NCBI GenBank assembly: GCA_002633025.1
Contig: NMRB01000608.1
Coordinates: 62,001 to 126,000, forward strand
Length of the DNA: 64,000 nucleotides
Direction: 5' to 3'
Source: Notospermus geniculatus
Lineage: Eukaryota; Nemertea; Pilidiophora; Heteronemertea; Lineidae
The position numbers were made by a program, and so were the translations under genes. The notes below the pieces were generated by a model. That model was not told the DNA's origin and did no database searches. It worked only from the letters and a program-made list of their open reading frames with translations. Position 1 is the stretch's first letter, and each line of letters starts with the position of its first letter. Shown one piece after another: positions 1 to 10,789 of the stretch.

Positions 1-41
1 GGAAATAATGCCGGCCACTCGCCACAAATGTTTCTCTTCCC

Positions 42-577
42 GGTGTAATGTTTTTCACGCCCCCCCCCTTTGCCAATACCCGAAACAAAAGATTGGCGGA
101 ATAAGCCGCGACGTGACAATGGGGGAGGCACTGATCAACATGTCTTTCTGTATTTGAGTGCACTGTTAGAAATTTTGTCGATAAAATTACAGAAAAGTGC
201 CTGCAGCAGAGTCCCCAGCACTTTCTGTATATTTACAGGTGAAGTTACAAATACAGAAATCTGTAACTGCCCTCATCAGATCCCTGTAAAAACACAGAAG
301 TACTGGGGACTCTGCTGCAGGCACTTTCTGTAAATTTATAGGTGGTACCATTTTAGCACAAAATTGCTTCCTGTAAAAACACAGAAATGCTGGGGACTCT
401 NAAAATATGTTTTATGAAGGACTTTGCTGTAAAATAACAAAAAAAGTCCCATTATTATCATTTACGAACTGATTCTGTAAAAAAATTTCTGTAAAATCTA
501 CTGTTTTTTCTAACAGTGTGCCCGCCGAACAATAAAGCGAGCATTGTCATACGGGGCGCATTCTCATACATTACACC
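42..577. mobile_element. MITE with GGTGTAATG termini, split by a second MITE
   Basis: The ends read GGTGTAATGTTTTTCA on the left and CATTACACC on the right, which are inverted repeats. The interior matches the uninterrupted copy at 12799-12984, apart from a 358-bp element inserted at 161-518. Without that insert the element is about 176 bp. No convincing target duplication is seen. Confidence 0.75.
161..518. mobile_element. CACTGTTAGAAA-family MITE (358 bp) nested in another MITE
   Basis: The ends are CACTGTTAGAAA and its inverse. TG flanks both sides (159-160 and 519-520), and the paralog at 12914 has a single TG and no insert, so the duplication is 2 bp. The interior matches both ends of the 1.9 kb element at 14421-16338 in opposite orientation, including the CCTGCAGCAGAGTCCCCAG segment. 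A single N lies at 401. Confidence 0.85.
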
Positions 578-896
578 TGCTCACTGCCTGGTCTAGACCG
601 AACACTGTCCTGATTAGGTTTCTTTCATAAAAGACGCGCGCGCTGACACAACGCGGTAAGCGTAACCCTCCTCGACCACTTTATTGAATAGGACAACCAT
701 GATTGGCTCTCGCTGACCTAACTATACCATACTCGCCCCGCCTACGATGACAATGGCAATGAATGACCAGCTCGATCGTTCCTGCTGGACTGCAACGCCC
801 CCATGCGACCGGTGTGTTAGAATCTGTTTTCTTTGGAAGAGTAAACAATGAGACTGGCGATCAGTCCCCCATCTTGGTCTACACGGGATTTTACTC

Positions 897-1032
897 ATGC
901 ATAACTAATCGTGTTGACTATTTTTGCAGTTGTTTAGGCAAATAGAAGGGGTGACAGCTTATTACGTAATCACCCGTCACCCCTTCCATTTACCAGATGA
1001 ACTGCGAATGCGACAAGCACCATTAGTTATGC
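897..1032. mobile_element. Small foldback element
   Basis: Arms of about 55 bp begin ATGCATAACTAAT and ATTAGTTATGCAT and meet at GAAGGGGTGAC/GTCACCCCTTC. Identity between arms is moderate, so this is an old palindromic MITE. Confidence 0.5.
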
Positions 1033-1372
1033 ATCAACGACTTCGCGTATAAAATAATTTTCAGTTTGAATCACCACACTGGTTATTACACAGTATACAT
1101 GTGGTAGACTCTACAGGGTGTCCCAGAAAAAACCTAATCCTGTGAAAAGGGGTTAATATGACGAACCCAGGAGGTGTACCACAATAAAAATGGGTTCTCC
1201 ATAAAGCAGGGTCAATATGCTTTCCAATGATACCACGATGACATTCCTTCAGTCATGCATCATGGAGTGTCATTGTTTTGAAAATGGCATGTCCAAATCC
1301 ACTTGTTACAGTTGATAATCTTGGAGCAAAATTTGGAGTCAAAGTTATCAGGATCACACCTAAACATGAGCT

Positions 1373-1822
1373 GTGGTTACACTACATAAATCTCCGTGCT
1401 TTCCCCGGGGATTTTGCGGTTACACCTGTAAATCGCCGGGTCTAAATAGACCCGTGTCTGAAATCCCCGTTCTTATTAGCCCCAGCGATATCGAAGCGGC
1501 AACGCCAGGGCTATTTAAGCACGGAGATTCTATGTAGTGTAACCGCAAAATCTCCGTGTCTATTTCTAGTTCCACGCACCCCGACAGACGGCGATGCAAA
1601 TTGATGAGTGAAGCGCATGCGTATAGGCTATTTCACGCCTCCAGCAGCCACTTAATTATGCACAGTTGCCTACATGCAGTGCCCCTATCGCCGGGATACG
1701 GAACTTATTACCAATCGCATTTTAAGTAGTGTAACCGCTCGCCGTGTCAACGCCATGTTTTTTCTTGTTCGGAAAAACCCCGTGTCTCAAAAAACCCGGG
1801 GATTTTGGATAGGTGTAACCAC
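1373..1822. mobile_element. MITE with GTGGTTACAC termini and internal palindrome
   Basis: Ends are GTGGTTACAC and GTGTAACCAC. A second inverted pair (TTACACTACATAAATCTCC near 1376 and AGATTCTATGTAGTGTAACC near 1525) lies inside, and a third partial copy near 1727. It sits inside the TA-flanked element. A 3-bp ATG duplication is possible if the termini begin at AGCYGTGG. Confidence 0.6.
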
Positions 1823-2041
1823 GGCTATGGATCTCTCTCTGGGAAGGCGTGCCTAAATGCGTCTTGAGTGGCTTGTAAGCCCTTGTTTTCAAGGAATTTG
1901 GTTACCACAAACGCCCTTTGTTCAGTGGTAAATTGCACCATGTTGCTGGCTTGAATGTTTACTGCTGTGAAAATCGTTCACACATTGGCGTATGTTCTGA
2001 AATCACTCACCATGTTATTCCATAACGTTAATGACATAAGG

Positions 2042-2325
2042 AGGAGCCTGATAGCCTAGTGGTTATCATGTCCGCTTAGCAAGCGGCAGGTCCCGGGTTC
2101 GAATCCAGCCCGGGCCATATGGGATTTCACTCCCGGCTCTTCACGTCCGTCGCATGGGACAGTAAGCCGTGGTGCCTTGTACCTTGTGTCTTTGCAAGGG
2201 CAAGTAAAATACCCTATCCAAGTGAGGAACATGAGTAGCTTGAGATGGCCTCCTCCGTACTTACCAGGGCAAATAATGCTATAGCGTCGGCCCTGACGGA
2301 AAAATGAAATACAAATACAAATACA
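2042..2325 (+). mobile_element. tRNA-headed SINE with 12-bp target duplication
   Basis: The head carries a box A (TAGCCTAGTGGTTA) and a box B (GGGTTCGAATCC), with a loop TTAGCAA closed by CCGC/GCGG. The body contains CGCATGGGACAGTAAGCCG, resembling the conserved central domain of several invertebrate SINEs, and ends in repeated AAATAC units. AATGACATAAGG flanks it exactly at 2030-2041 and 2326-2337. It inserted into the TA-flanked element, so it is younger than that element. Confidence 0.85.
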
Positions 2326-2739
2326 AATGACATAAGGTTGAATGTTTATTTGCTTTCCTGGTCAAACATTTTAAGTGAACATTCATTTCACTGTAACAAA
2401 TGGATTTTGAGATGCCATTTTCAAAACAATGACACTCAATGATACATGACTGAAGGAATGTCATCGTGGTATCATTGGAAAGCATATTAACCCTGCTTTA
2501 TGGGGTGGTCATATTAACCCCTTTTCACAGGATTAGTTTTTTTCTGGGACACCCTGTATAGTGCCAGCGTGAGTTAATGTACAGTGACTTTGTTTACCAT
2601 TCCCTCGCACAGCCCTTCTGGCGCTAGTCATCATGGTCACTGTAGAGGAGGCGGGACGAATCGTTGACATTGTTAGGTCAGCGAGGGCCAATCATGGTTG
2701 TTCTATTCAATAAGGTGGTGGACGAGGGTTGAACCTATT

Positions 2740-3020
2740 GAAAATACTAGGACAGACGCAAGCAAATGCATAAAACCATCATGACGCACGCTGGTCAATA
2801 TTTAGATCGGGGAAGCCCGTAGGCAAAATAGCTATTGTATCACCGTTCACTGCCCGTTTCAGGCATTTAGCTTGCATGGGTTTTAGACAGCAGTAAGCTG
2901 TTTGCCTTCTTTCATTCACCTGAGCTAAAGCCAACTTTGATCTCTAGCAAAAGTCTATTTTATTTATCAACAAGTTTACAGAGTGGGTGCCGCGCAAAAA
3001 GTGCATTATGGCTACCCACT
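2740..3020. other. Intergenic, no feature recognised
   Basis: No long ORF, RNA gene or inverted repeat is visible here. Confidence 0.4.
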
Positions 3021-3186
3021 CGCTACATGATGACGATTAGGCGGAACAATGAAACACAAAGTAGTGAGTGATGAATATGATACATTACTGTTATGATGTG
3101 AAAGGCCCAAAAGCTAGTGGAAGGTGAAAGAAGTAACCATGTCCTGAAGCGAAATGGTAGTGATGAAACAATGCCATCCGACGATA

Positions 3187-3475
3187 AAATTGACAACACG
3201 TTCAAAAGTAAACAAGGAAATTGTCGAGCTGAGATGAATGGCGAGTGCCTCCACAAGGGAGGGAAGTCCCAGTCGTCAGCCAACCCGGGCGGACAAATTA
3301 AGAAAACCTCTTTGACAACACGTTCAAAAGTAAACAAGGAAATTGTCGAGCCGAGATGAATGACGAGTGCCTCCACAAGGGACAGAAAAGGAATTTACAA
3401 TTACTATGAACAAAAGGGAAGCAGTCGCCAGCCAACTCGGGCGGACAAATTAAGAAAACCTCTTGGTTTCGGATA
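3187..3475. repeat. Two-copy tandem repeat in the LINE 3' region
   Basis: A unit of about 125-160 bp holding CGTTCAAAAGTAAACAAGG and GCGGACAAATTAAGAAAACC occurs twice in tandem. The second copy overlaps the end of the LINE coding frame, so this looks like duplication of its 3' untranslated region. Confidence 0.6.
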
Positions 3476-4343
3476 TATATTGAAAAGTGGCATCGAAAGC
3501 AAAAGGATTCTTGGTCAACATTGCAATCAAGTTTTGATCGCTAATTCGAGTAATGTCAGCAGGAGTAATGTTCAATTGAACACTAATACTTTGGAAGAGC
3601 TTCACCCTAGGAAACGTATACAATGGACAGTACAGGAAGTAATGGGCATAGGTCTCTGAAGCAGTACCACAGTCACACACGGGAGAATTAATTATATTTC
3701 TTCTATGCAAGTCCGATTTGAGCGTCGTAAAACCCAACCTAAACCTGGTCAGAAGAATATTCAACATTCTCGGACCATGATTACGACTCGAGTCCGGCAG
3801 GGGAAAGTATTCACGTTTGTAGGAGGTTTTAAAAGCATCAAGAGAAGATGAGTCTCTTATCGTTAAAGGCAAGAGATTCCATTGTTTAAGTCCTGAAATG
3901 CAAAAACTATTTTCGTAAAGGTCGAGCCTGGTTCTGGGAACATGAATATTTGTGGCATGTCTCAAGCGGAGACGATAGGTATTAGTGGGGTAATTTATGA
4001 TTATATTACGTAAATAGAGAGGAGCGTCACCATTTACTACTTTATAGAGGGCTGACATGCACAGAAATTTTCTTCGTTCGGCTAACGTTGTCCAACCGAG
4101 TTCCAGTCTAATTTTGTCGTATGAAGAATTCTTCAATGCACCAGTTATTATAAGACCAGCGTGGTACTGAACTTGTTCAAGTTTATCCGAATACAATTTC
4201 GACATTCCGTTAAAAAACCCCAACCATATTCAAGAGGAGATCTAACCATAGCCAGATATAAGGTAATTAGTGATTTCCTTGGGGCTAAGAACTTAATCCG
4301 CTTCATTAAATTAAGTCTATGTTTTCCTGAAATTTACTCATGA
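3450..4343 (-). pseudogene. LINE ORF2 C-terminal fragment (L2/CR1-like), 5' truncated, frameshifted
   Basis: This is the region downstream of the reverse transcriptase catalytic core in an L2/CR1-type LINE. The upper part (4340-4215) reads KFLAPRKSLITLYLAMVRSP followed by LEYGWGF, the thumb-like segment typical of these elements. The frame shifts in a run of T at 4211-4217 and continues as NGMSKLYSDKLEQVQYHAG, then about 240 residues to a stop at 3450. The tail has a Cys/His cluster, VCDCG...HYFLYCPLY, near residues 190-215. Nothing upstream of 4343 matches, so the copy is 5' truncated as usual for retrotransposed LINEs. It encodes no catalytic domain and must be inactive. L2 versus CR1 clade is inferred from sequence style, not from a tree. 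Confidence 0.8.
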
Positions 4344-4344
4344 T

Positions 4345-4970
4345 TACGAGATCATCATGACCATGATCATGCCCAAGTTGTGGAAGCCACCATCTCGTCA
4401 AAATGTAAACATGACCCAATTTTGCTATTGGAGCTTGTACAATGACGTCACTCTCGTCGGAATTCCGCCATAAGATCATTTGATTTCACCGGTCTTCGAA
4501 TGCAAGCTGCCCAGAATACCGGGTACCAGTCTATGCCTGGTCGCGGAAGTCACTGTCGCTCAGCCATTTTCATTACACTTCTATGGTCTGTACGTGCGCA
4601 AAAGTACCTCAAAATTAATTGTTCTGGCAAAAATAACTAGGCTATTCCGTTCCGGGGATAATAACTACCCCTTTTAGCCACAGCTCGTGTCCAAATATGG
4701 ACATTGGTCACGGCGGCAATACCAGGCGGAGGTCAGCGGTGCCAGGCTGTGAGGAGGAGTTTCAATAGGGCAGTGGCCAATCAGGCTTCACATCTGAATA
4801 CGTTCATTAATAACGTAGACTAACGCAAAACATTCTCCAACGGAGTAGATCCATACATGTCATGGGCACAGTACGGCACTATTTACAGAGATCCTGTTAT
4901 TGGAGAATACGTCAACGCATAAGTAATGACCTCAGCTTACGTTGCGTTCCGTGAAAGATACCTAACAGTA
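4345..4970. other. Intergenic with a weak inverted repeat
   Basis: No gene seen. A loose inverted pair around ACATTCTCCAAC (near 4829) and TTGGAGAATACGT (near 4899) hints at a decayed foldback element. Confidence 0.3.
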
Positions 4971-4972
4971 CA

Positions 4973-5109
4973 GGGCCCAGTTGCACAAAGAATCTTAAGT
5001 CTAAGAAAAAAATTAAGTCTGAAATGAAGTCGTCTGATTTGCTGAAACCCGGGTCGCATGATGACTTAAGTCAAACCTTAGACTTAAGATTCTTTGTGAA
5101 ACTAAGCCC
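4973..5109. mobile_element. Palindromic MITE, GGGCCCAGTTGCAC type
   Basis: Inverted arms contain CACAAAGAATCTTAAGTCTA and meet around a CCCGGG core. The GGG ends and the CACAAAG subterminal motif link it to the copy at 5883-6009. Confidence 0.75.
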
Positions 5110-5214
5110 AGGTAACAATTGACATTCCTACGGCTTCGCGTAAGTTACGCGTAACTCAAGTCTTTGTTGCGCGTAACTCACCGCGTAAGTCGCGTTGTAC
5201 GCACTCACTGAGCT

Positions 5215-5394
5215 AGGTCGCCTTCAAACGGGCACGCATACGGCGTATAGCGTCGAGCGTAACGCGTATCGCGTAAAAAATATTTCTAGCCTGAGTCAAT
5301 GAGCTGTTCACACGTTATTGCTGGCGTAAACGCATGGCGTTAGCGCATTACGCTCATCGCCATACGCCTACGCGTGCCCGTGTGAACGAGACCT
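5215..5394. mobile_element. Palindromic MITE rich in CG words
   Basis: Arms of about 50 bp carry ACGGGCACGC and GCGTGCCCGT, followed by GCGTAT/ATACGC repeats. It lies in a GCGTAAC-rich tract similar to the flanks of the element at 14421. Confidence 0.6.
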
Positions 5395-5880
5395 TACGCG
5401 TACGTCACCTCCTGCTTGACATACAAATATTTACGACAAAGTCCGTTTGCTACCGGTACCATGGGTAGGCCTAGGCCTACTTTGATGTGAGAAAATGTCG
5501 TGCCCGTGGTTTGAATGGAGGCCGTATCAGCCTCTGCCTATCATGCCCCTACCGTGTCTCCCATTGGCGTATATTACATGTAGGCCTTCAGGCCTAGGCC
5601 TATGGTCTAATCGCACTGCAATTCATGCGTTTTTCACAGTATGCCTTACAAGGCCTAGCCTAGCCCTAAGAGACCTAGGCCTGCACCGCATAGGCCTGCT
5701 GTGCGATGTCATTCTTGCCATCTACTAAAACCCGAAAAGCATATTTCACCACTTTCGTAGCTAGAAAAGGTGAATTTATGCATTGTCGAGTTAGAATACG
5801 AAATTTAACACTGATGTCATAAGAAAACGGCCATGTTGAAATGGATGTATATGTAATGTTGTGCGCAGATTACGCAGACG
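5395..5880. other. Intergenic with TAGGCCTA-rich tract
   Basis: Between about 5460 and 5700 the words AGGCCTAGGCCT and relatives recur in simple arrays. The short ORF here is a by-product. No gene is seen. Confidence 0.5.
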
Positions 5881-5882
5881 TG

Positions 5883-6009
5883 GGGCCGATTTCACAAAGG
5901 GCGTTTAAGACCTAGACGCGTGTAACTTCGTCAAATGCATGGTGAAAGTGCGTGCATTTAGTGAAGTTACACGCGTCTAAGTCTTAAACGCGCTTTGTGA
6001 AATCGGCCC
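5883..6009. mobile_element. Near-perfect palindromic MITE, GGGCCGATTTCAC type
   Basis: Arms of about 55 bp (containing GACGCGTGTAACTTC) form a hairpin. The same ACACGCGTCTAAGTCTTAA core occurs in the Harbinger-type MITE at 44707-44855, so the two are related. Confidence 0.8.
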
Positions 6010-6036
6010 TTAGTTCTTCCAGTACGAAACAACGGG

Positions 6037-6260
6037 AGAATCCAACTTACCTCGACGCGAGTCCAGGACATATTTTTCTAAGTTCTAATAATACCGTAAT
6101 ATACAGTAGGAGTAGCATAATGGCAAGCCCATGGATACTACCATTTGCTTACTTAATACAAGCTGTTTCATCTACCATTATGCTACCCTACTATATTACG
6201 GTATTATTAGATCTTAGAAAATTTTTATGACCTGGACTCGCGTCGAGGTAAGTTGGATTC
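6037..6260. mobile_element. Foldback element with 85-bp arms
   Basis: The arms begin GAATCCAACTTACCTCGACG and are nearly identical inverted copies, with a central spacer of about 50 bp. The high arm identity suggests a fairly recent insertion. Confidence 0.8.
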
Positions 6261-6261
6261 G

Positions 6262-7374
6262 TAGGTTAGTGTTCAGCGTGAAAAACTACCCCAGAAAAAG
6301 TGGTTCGACTGCTTTTACTCGAAAATGCTTCTAGAATTGTGGAGAAGCACATTTTCTGATTTTTTAACTAGTCTAAATTGACAAATCACACATTATGATC
6401 ATTTTGTGTACTTTTATACTCATTGATGCACGGAAGAAGTGTCCGTAGCGTTCCATGGATTTCATCGACTAAATAATTAAGGGATTTTATTACATCGATT
6501 GCCATTAGCGTACGCGGCGAGCGCTCCTTTCCCACTTGCCCAGCATTAATAATCGCCCAATTAACATGAATATATTGAAGTCCATATTTCAATTTATTTT
6601 TATATACATGTAAAGCGTACCAAATATAAGCCTAATAATTTGTCGATATTAAGTGATGAGCACGCCTTCAGGCAACCAGACTTCTAGGTGTTATATTTTT
6701 TCTTCGCGGATGCTTCCTGCCTGCTATGAGTAGTCCGGCAGCCCAGTTGGCCGTGATCCAGTTTCCTCCGCCAGGTGACGCCTCGATGCTCTCGCTTACA
6801 CGTTTGCCACCAAGCAAAATTATTCCGCAGCGTGGAACTATCAACGGGTGACGTTATCCAAGACGGCCGCGTCCATGGAACCTTCGACTCCCGTTGCCCG
6901 TGAAAAAAAATCACATTTAAGTGCTTTCTTTGCCCTGTTCCACGAAATTCGCACTTCGTGGACCAAAGTGCACGTCAGAAATTTTATGTATACATTGTAG
7001 TGGTGGGAAGTTATACAGAGTGATGAGGTAGCTTGGTAGCAAAGGTGTAAGAGAGAGGATTGAGGCGTTACCTGGCGGATGAAATTGGCCGTGATCGCGA
7101 CCAGAATCGCTCCGCATGACTGTACGACCTGTAAGGGTGTTTCCCAAAGAATGACGGGAAGAACCGAAGTTGAAAGGTCGACAATTTCCGGCAACTTCCA
7201 GGCAACTGTATATTAGGCCTACGTCATTTGCTACGAATGGCTACGATATATAATCGAAAAGCAACTTGCGTGGCGAAAAATCAAACATCCACGTTCCCAT
7301 GATTTGATTGTCGCCAACATTTCCTATCAACGTTATCTCTATCACTGTTTGTTGCCGGACGTGCTCACATGCCA
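6262..7374. other. Intergenic with one diffuse inverted repeat
   Basis: About 40 bp around 6770-6808 (CCGCCAGGTGACGCCTC) recurs inverted at 7044-7085. No supported gene is present; overlapping short ORFs on the minus strand look random. Confidence 0.4.
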
Positions 7375-7546
7375 GGTGTAATGTTTTTCAGTGTGGCCCA
7401 TTTTTTCCGTGTGACTCCCAATGTTTGGAACACACTGCGAAAACAGACTCACCGTTTTTCTCTGTGTCAAGTCGTGCCTTATTCATTCAATCTAGCCTAT
7501 TGTGATGTCACACTTGCACACGTGTCAGACTGAAAAACGTTACACC
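7375..7546. mobile_element. MITE with GGTGTAATGTTTTTCAGT termini
   Basis: The left end GGTGTAATGTTTTTCAGT and the right end ACTGAAAAACGTTACACC (over the last 18 bases) are inverted. It shares its terminus with the elements at 42-577 and 12799-12984 but has a different interior, so it is a sister subfamily. Confidence 0.7.
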
Positions 7547-8209
7547 GGTAATCAGATTTACCTTCATCAACTGCAGGCGACGCTGAGGAGGTCGAGGATT
7601 TTTTCCATACACCATCGTCATTAGTTCCTCATTTGCCGCTAGGAGCGCTGTACAACTGTACCAAATATGGTTAATATATGCGAAATCTTGGAATTCCCAT
7701 GAAACCGGGAATCCCCGGGCTCTTCACAGTTTCCTTCAGGCACTTAATAAACGGTCCTGACCACAAGACACAAAATGGCAGTTTAAAGGAATGTGAATGT
7801 ATCCCAGATTTTTTCACGGGCCACGAAACGGATTGTAGGCTATACTGCTTATGTTCAGTCTTTCTTGGTCAGGTTGATTTGCAGGTGTCATGCCCTTCAC
7901 CCGCTGAATTTATTCAAATAGTTGGGTTGACATGTCCCAAAAACGAAAAGTAACACACCTAATTAACATCCATGTGTACAAACGTTGAATGTAAACAATG
8001 AATTCATGATACATTCTTCCCTTAGGCTTTTTACAGGGTTCAGACTGCTGCTGCTGCTGCTGCTGACTGGGTACAAAAACGAAAATCAAAAAATGAAAAT
8101 CATCTACCCTACGCTAGAGCACCCTTTTGTTTATTCATCAAAAATAATAATTCATTTAAAAAACCTCATCCGTCATGTTACTATGGAATACTAGTAGGCT
8201 ATTGCATGT
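7547..8209. other. Intergenic; part of an inverted duplication; short CTG repeat
   Basis: 7578-7645 is an inverted copy (about 67 bp, containing GTCGAGGATTTTTTCCATA) of 8564-8630. A (CTG)6 microsatellite lies at 8048-8066. No gene is seen. Confidence 0.5.
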
Positions 8210-8223
8210 ATTAGCAGGATTGA

Positions 8224-8340
8224 TAATAAGCAAGAAGTCAATCTCCAGAATTCACGAATTTTCGACCCCAACCGGGGTCTTTTTCAAGTGGAACTTTACA
8301 ATCTGAAACTCTAGAAAAGACTGAGCTGAAACCCAAAATG
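8224..8340 (-). mobile_element. Short hairpin-bearing retroposon, copy 1, 14-bp target duplication
   Basis: A 117-bp unit flanked by ATTAGCAGGATTGA at 8210-8223 and again at 8341-8354. The unit carries GACCCCGGTTGGGGTC followed by GAAAA on the minus strand and ends near CTTCTTGCTTATTAT. The same unit occurs at 34376-34483 with a different 14-bp duplication, and at 50529-50615. Coding capacity is nil. The long duplication points to target-primed retroposition. Confidence 0.85.
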
Positions 8341-8519
8341 ATTAGCAGGATTGAAATAGGCCTACATCCAACCCCACGTAGGGGTTTTGCGAAGCTCATC
8401 ATCACACAACAACAAAACCTCTCCCAACAAGCAGCACATTCCTCCATGGGATTCCCGCTGTTGGGAGTGGGTCACCACGTGCGAAGCTGTTATTCAGGGA
8501 ATTTCCCGCGTCGCATACA

Positions 8520-8681
8520 TTAACCTATATCTACCATATTTAGTAGTGATATGAAGCGCTCCCGGTGGCAAATCGAGAAACTAATGACGATGGTATATGG
8601 AAAAAATCCTCGACCCGCTGAGGAAAGATCGATGACCATCGCCATCAATACCACCAGGAAAAGGATAACAGCCAGTTTCAT
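8520..8681 (-). CDS. Candidate short secreted peptide ORF
   Basis: A 53-codon frame starts MKLAVILFLVVLMAMVIDL, a basic residue followed by a long hydrophobic run and then SSAG, the layout of a signal peptide with cleavage after Ala. The remaining 30 residues contain one Cys and no family signature. Most of that mature part overlaps the arm of an inverted duplication (7578-7645), so it may be a chance frame. It could be a first exon whose donor I cannot identify. No homology is claimed. Confidence 0.2.
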   Translation of the reverse strand: MKLAVILFLVVLMAMVIDLSSAGRGFFPYTIVISFSICHRERFISLLNMVDIG

Positions 8682-9120
8682 CTTGTCTGCGTTACAATGG
8701 TTATAAACTGAAAATGGAGGGATAAAATCCCATGAAGGGGGTAGGATGTGTGAGTGGATGAAGATAAGCGATGTAATAAATCGCTGGGGTGGCCATTCTG
8801 CATAATGCATCGTGTAGAAATCGGCTAACCTCTTCCCCCACTCTGCAGCAAGCAGCCAGATTCCGTGTTCAACGCTTTGGGATTTTCTCGTGCGCCCAAT
8901 CAGAAGCCTCGTTTCTTTGTCGTTCACGGAAGTAAAAAATATCAATGAAGTCATTTCATCAAATTTTAAGGGCTACGTCCAGTCACCAAATTTTCCAAAC
9001 CCAGTTTTCTGAAATGTCAAATATCTTTGAAACACTGTAGTCTTTTTACTTTGCATCTGCAACTAAAGTATCAGGCGGACAGTGCAATAACTAAAACGGC
9101 AAATTAGTTTCTGGCCGATC

Positions 9121-9750
9121 CACTAATTAGCTGAAACAAAGGCTAAACCTTTCGGTACATAATGCGGCCTTATTACAAAGAATCAAGAGATTATATTCTG
9201 TACACCAGTAACTTTGGTTTGTATCTTCACATTAATGAAGTCAGAATTTCAAAATTCGTTTTCATTGTTGAGAAAATCTCAATTTTGTGAAAACTTTCTC
9301 AAGCTAAGCCCTTTATTTGATCTTTGACCACTCCACACATGAGCAACAACAACAATTGACCAAGTATGGTAACTCAATGAGCTTGTATTGTGAAATCAAG
9401 CAGTCATATAATTCTATTCAAATGTCAGGTATGTCAGAGAGGCTTACATCATAATGCCATTGTACATTCTGAAGAGGAGTGGGCCTACCAGCATGCATGC
9501 ATTGAGTTCAGAGGGTTTAGTCCAGAAGCCCCTCTCTAAGGACCGACATTCGAGCTGAAAATAGTATCTACCAAAAAACAGCATTTTGATCAGTTTTCAA
9601 AACAAGTTTAGAAATTCTGACTTCATTAACGTGTAGATACAAACCTCAGGTTACAAGTACACAGAAAATAAACTGTTGGTTTTTCGTGATATAGCCGCAT
9701 TATGTACCGAAAGGTCCGCCATTGTTTTAGCTAATTAGGGCATCAGCAAG
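9121..9750. repeat. Internal foldback within the TTAA element
   Basis: About 140 bp at 9121-9265, including CTTTCGGTACATAATGCGGC, recurs inverted at 9590-9750. It may be a separate element nested in the TTAA element or part of a composite terminal repeat. Confidence 0.65.
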
Positions 9751-9768
9751 TGACAAACTCCACCTTTT

Positions 9769-10590
9769 TAGCTCACTCGTGAGCTATAGCCATCACGTGG
9801 CGTCCGTCGTCCGTCGTCGTCCGTTAGCAGGGCACGTTTTGTAACCGCTGGGGCTATTGATCTGAAACTTGGTACACATATACCCCTAGGTCAAATGACG
9901 TATGACACCCAATTTTGGTCCGATCTGATTCCTGGCTTGGCCACCAGGGGGGATAAACCGAAAACCTTTAAAGTGCAGTTTCGTCTTAACCGTTGATCGG
10001 ATCATCACCAAATTTTTATGGTGGGTACATCTTATGAGGATACACGACATATCACCCGGGTTTTTGATTTGACCTGATTTTCAAGGTCACAGAGGTCAAA
10101 GTTCGAAATTTCATTGTCGGGTGGCACGTTTCGTGGCTATTTGTCCTGGATTGTTCAAATTGGGTGTGATGATGTATCTAGGTTCCCTGTATGTCTGTGG
10201 CGGATTTCGGTCCGATCGGACTTCAAGTACGGCCACCAGGTGGCTATCTTGGAAATTGAGCATTGGACCATAGCTCAATAACTATCGGGGCTAGAATGTT
10301 CTGAACTTGAACAAGTATGTATCTTTGTAGCCTTCATGTGTACAGCAAATTTCAGCGTGATCGGACTTCACAGACCGCTGCCAGGCAGCCATTTTGGAAA
10401 ATGCAACTTTGACTTGTGTGACTGATAAATGTCGTTCAACTTGAAAACCCGTATGATATATCATGCATCTGCATTAGATGTACCTACAATAAAAATTTGG
10501 TGATGATACGTCGAATAATAAGTTAGTTATTGCACTTTTTGTCCATTTCAATTCAAATGGAGCCATCTGTTGACTATTCAATGACCCACA
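9769..10590 (+). repeat. Dispersed repeat R1 (AGCTCACTCGTGAGCT head), copy 1
   Basis: It starts with the palindrome AGCTCACTCGTGAGCT, then GTCCGTCGTCCG words, then GTAACCGCTGGGGCTATTGA. It aligns along most of its length with 48328-49345. AGGTCAAAGTTC, a nuclear-receptor-like direct repeat, lies at about 10096. No coding frame. Confidence 0.75.
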
Positions 10591-10789
10591 GACACACAGA
10601 GTACCAAGGTGGGGGTCAGTCAGTACAGTGACCATGGTAACAGGTAGGCCTCAGCAATGACATTCAGTTCTAGCAGTGTTCACCATGTTCACTGGTTGTG
10701 TGACTGTTATTAGGCCTCTGAGGCCTGTGCTGATTGCTGTGTCAGGGGGATCTGATGATGTTGCCTTTGACATTGTTTGGACAGGTAGG

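Larger units (their letters stand above)
1114..2556. mobile_element. TA-flanked DNA transposon with long terminal inverted repeats, non-autonomous
   Basis: Termini are CAGGGTGTCCCAGAAAAA and its inverse. TA flanks both sides (1112-1113, 2557-2558), as expected for Tc1/mariner-type insertion. Arms run about 1114-1311 and 2391-2556; the left arm carries an extra stretch of about 36 bp. The interior is occupied by a MITE (1373-1822) and a SINE (2042-2325). No transposase frame is seen. Confidence 0.75.
660..2738. repeat. Outer inverted repeat pair (about 100 bp arms)
   Basis: About 100 bp at 660-760 (containing CAACCATGATTGGC) recurs inverted at 2636-2738. The arms bracket the whole nested block, so they may be the ends of an older host element. 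Termini and target duplication could not be set. Confidence 0.5.

Noticed and set aside
2042-2115. Functional tRNA at the SINE head
   Set aside because: The acceptor stem pairs poorly and the unit continues into a SINE body with an A-rich tail and flanking duplications.
4973-6260. Strong hairpins as transcription terminators
   Set aside because: The palindromes are 120-230 bp and carry transposon-like ends; rho-independent terminators do not apply here.
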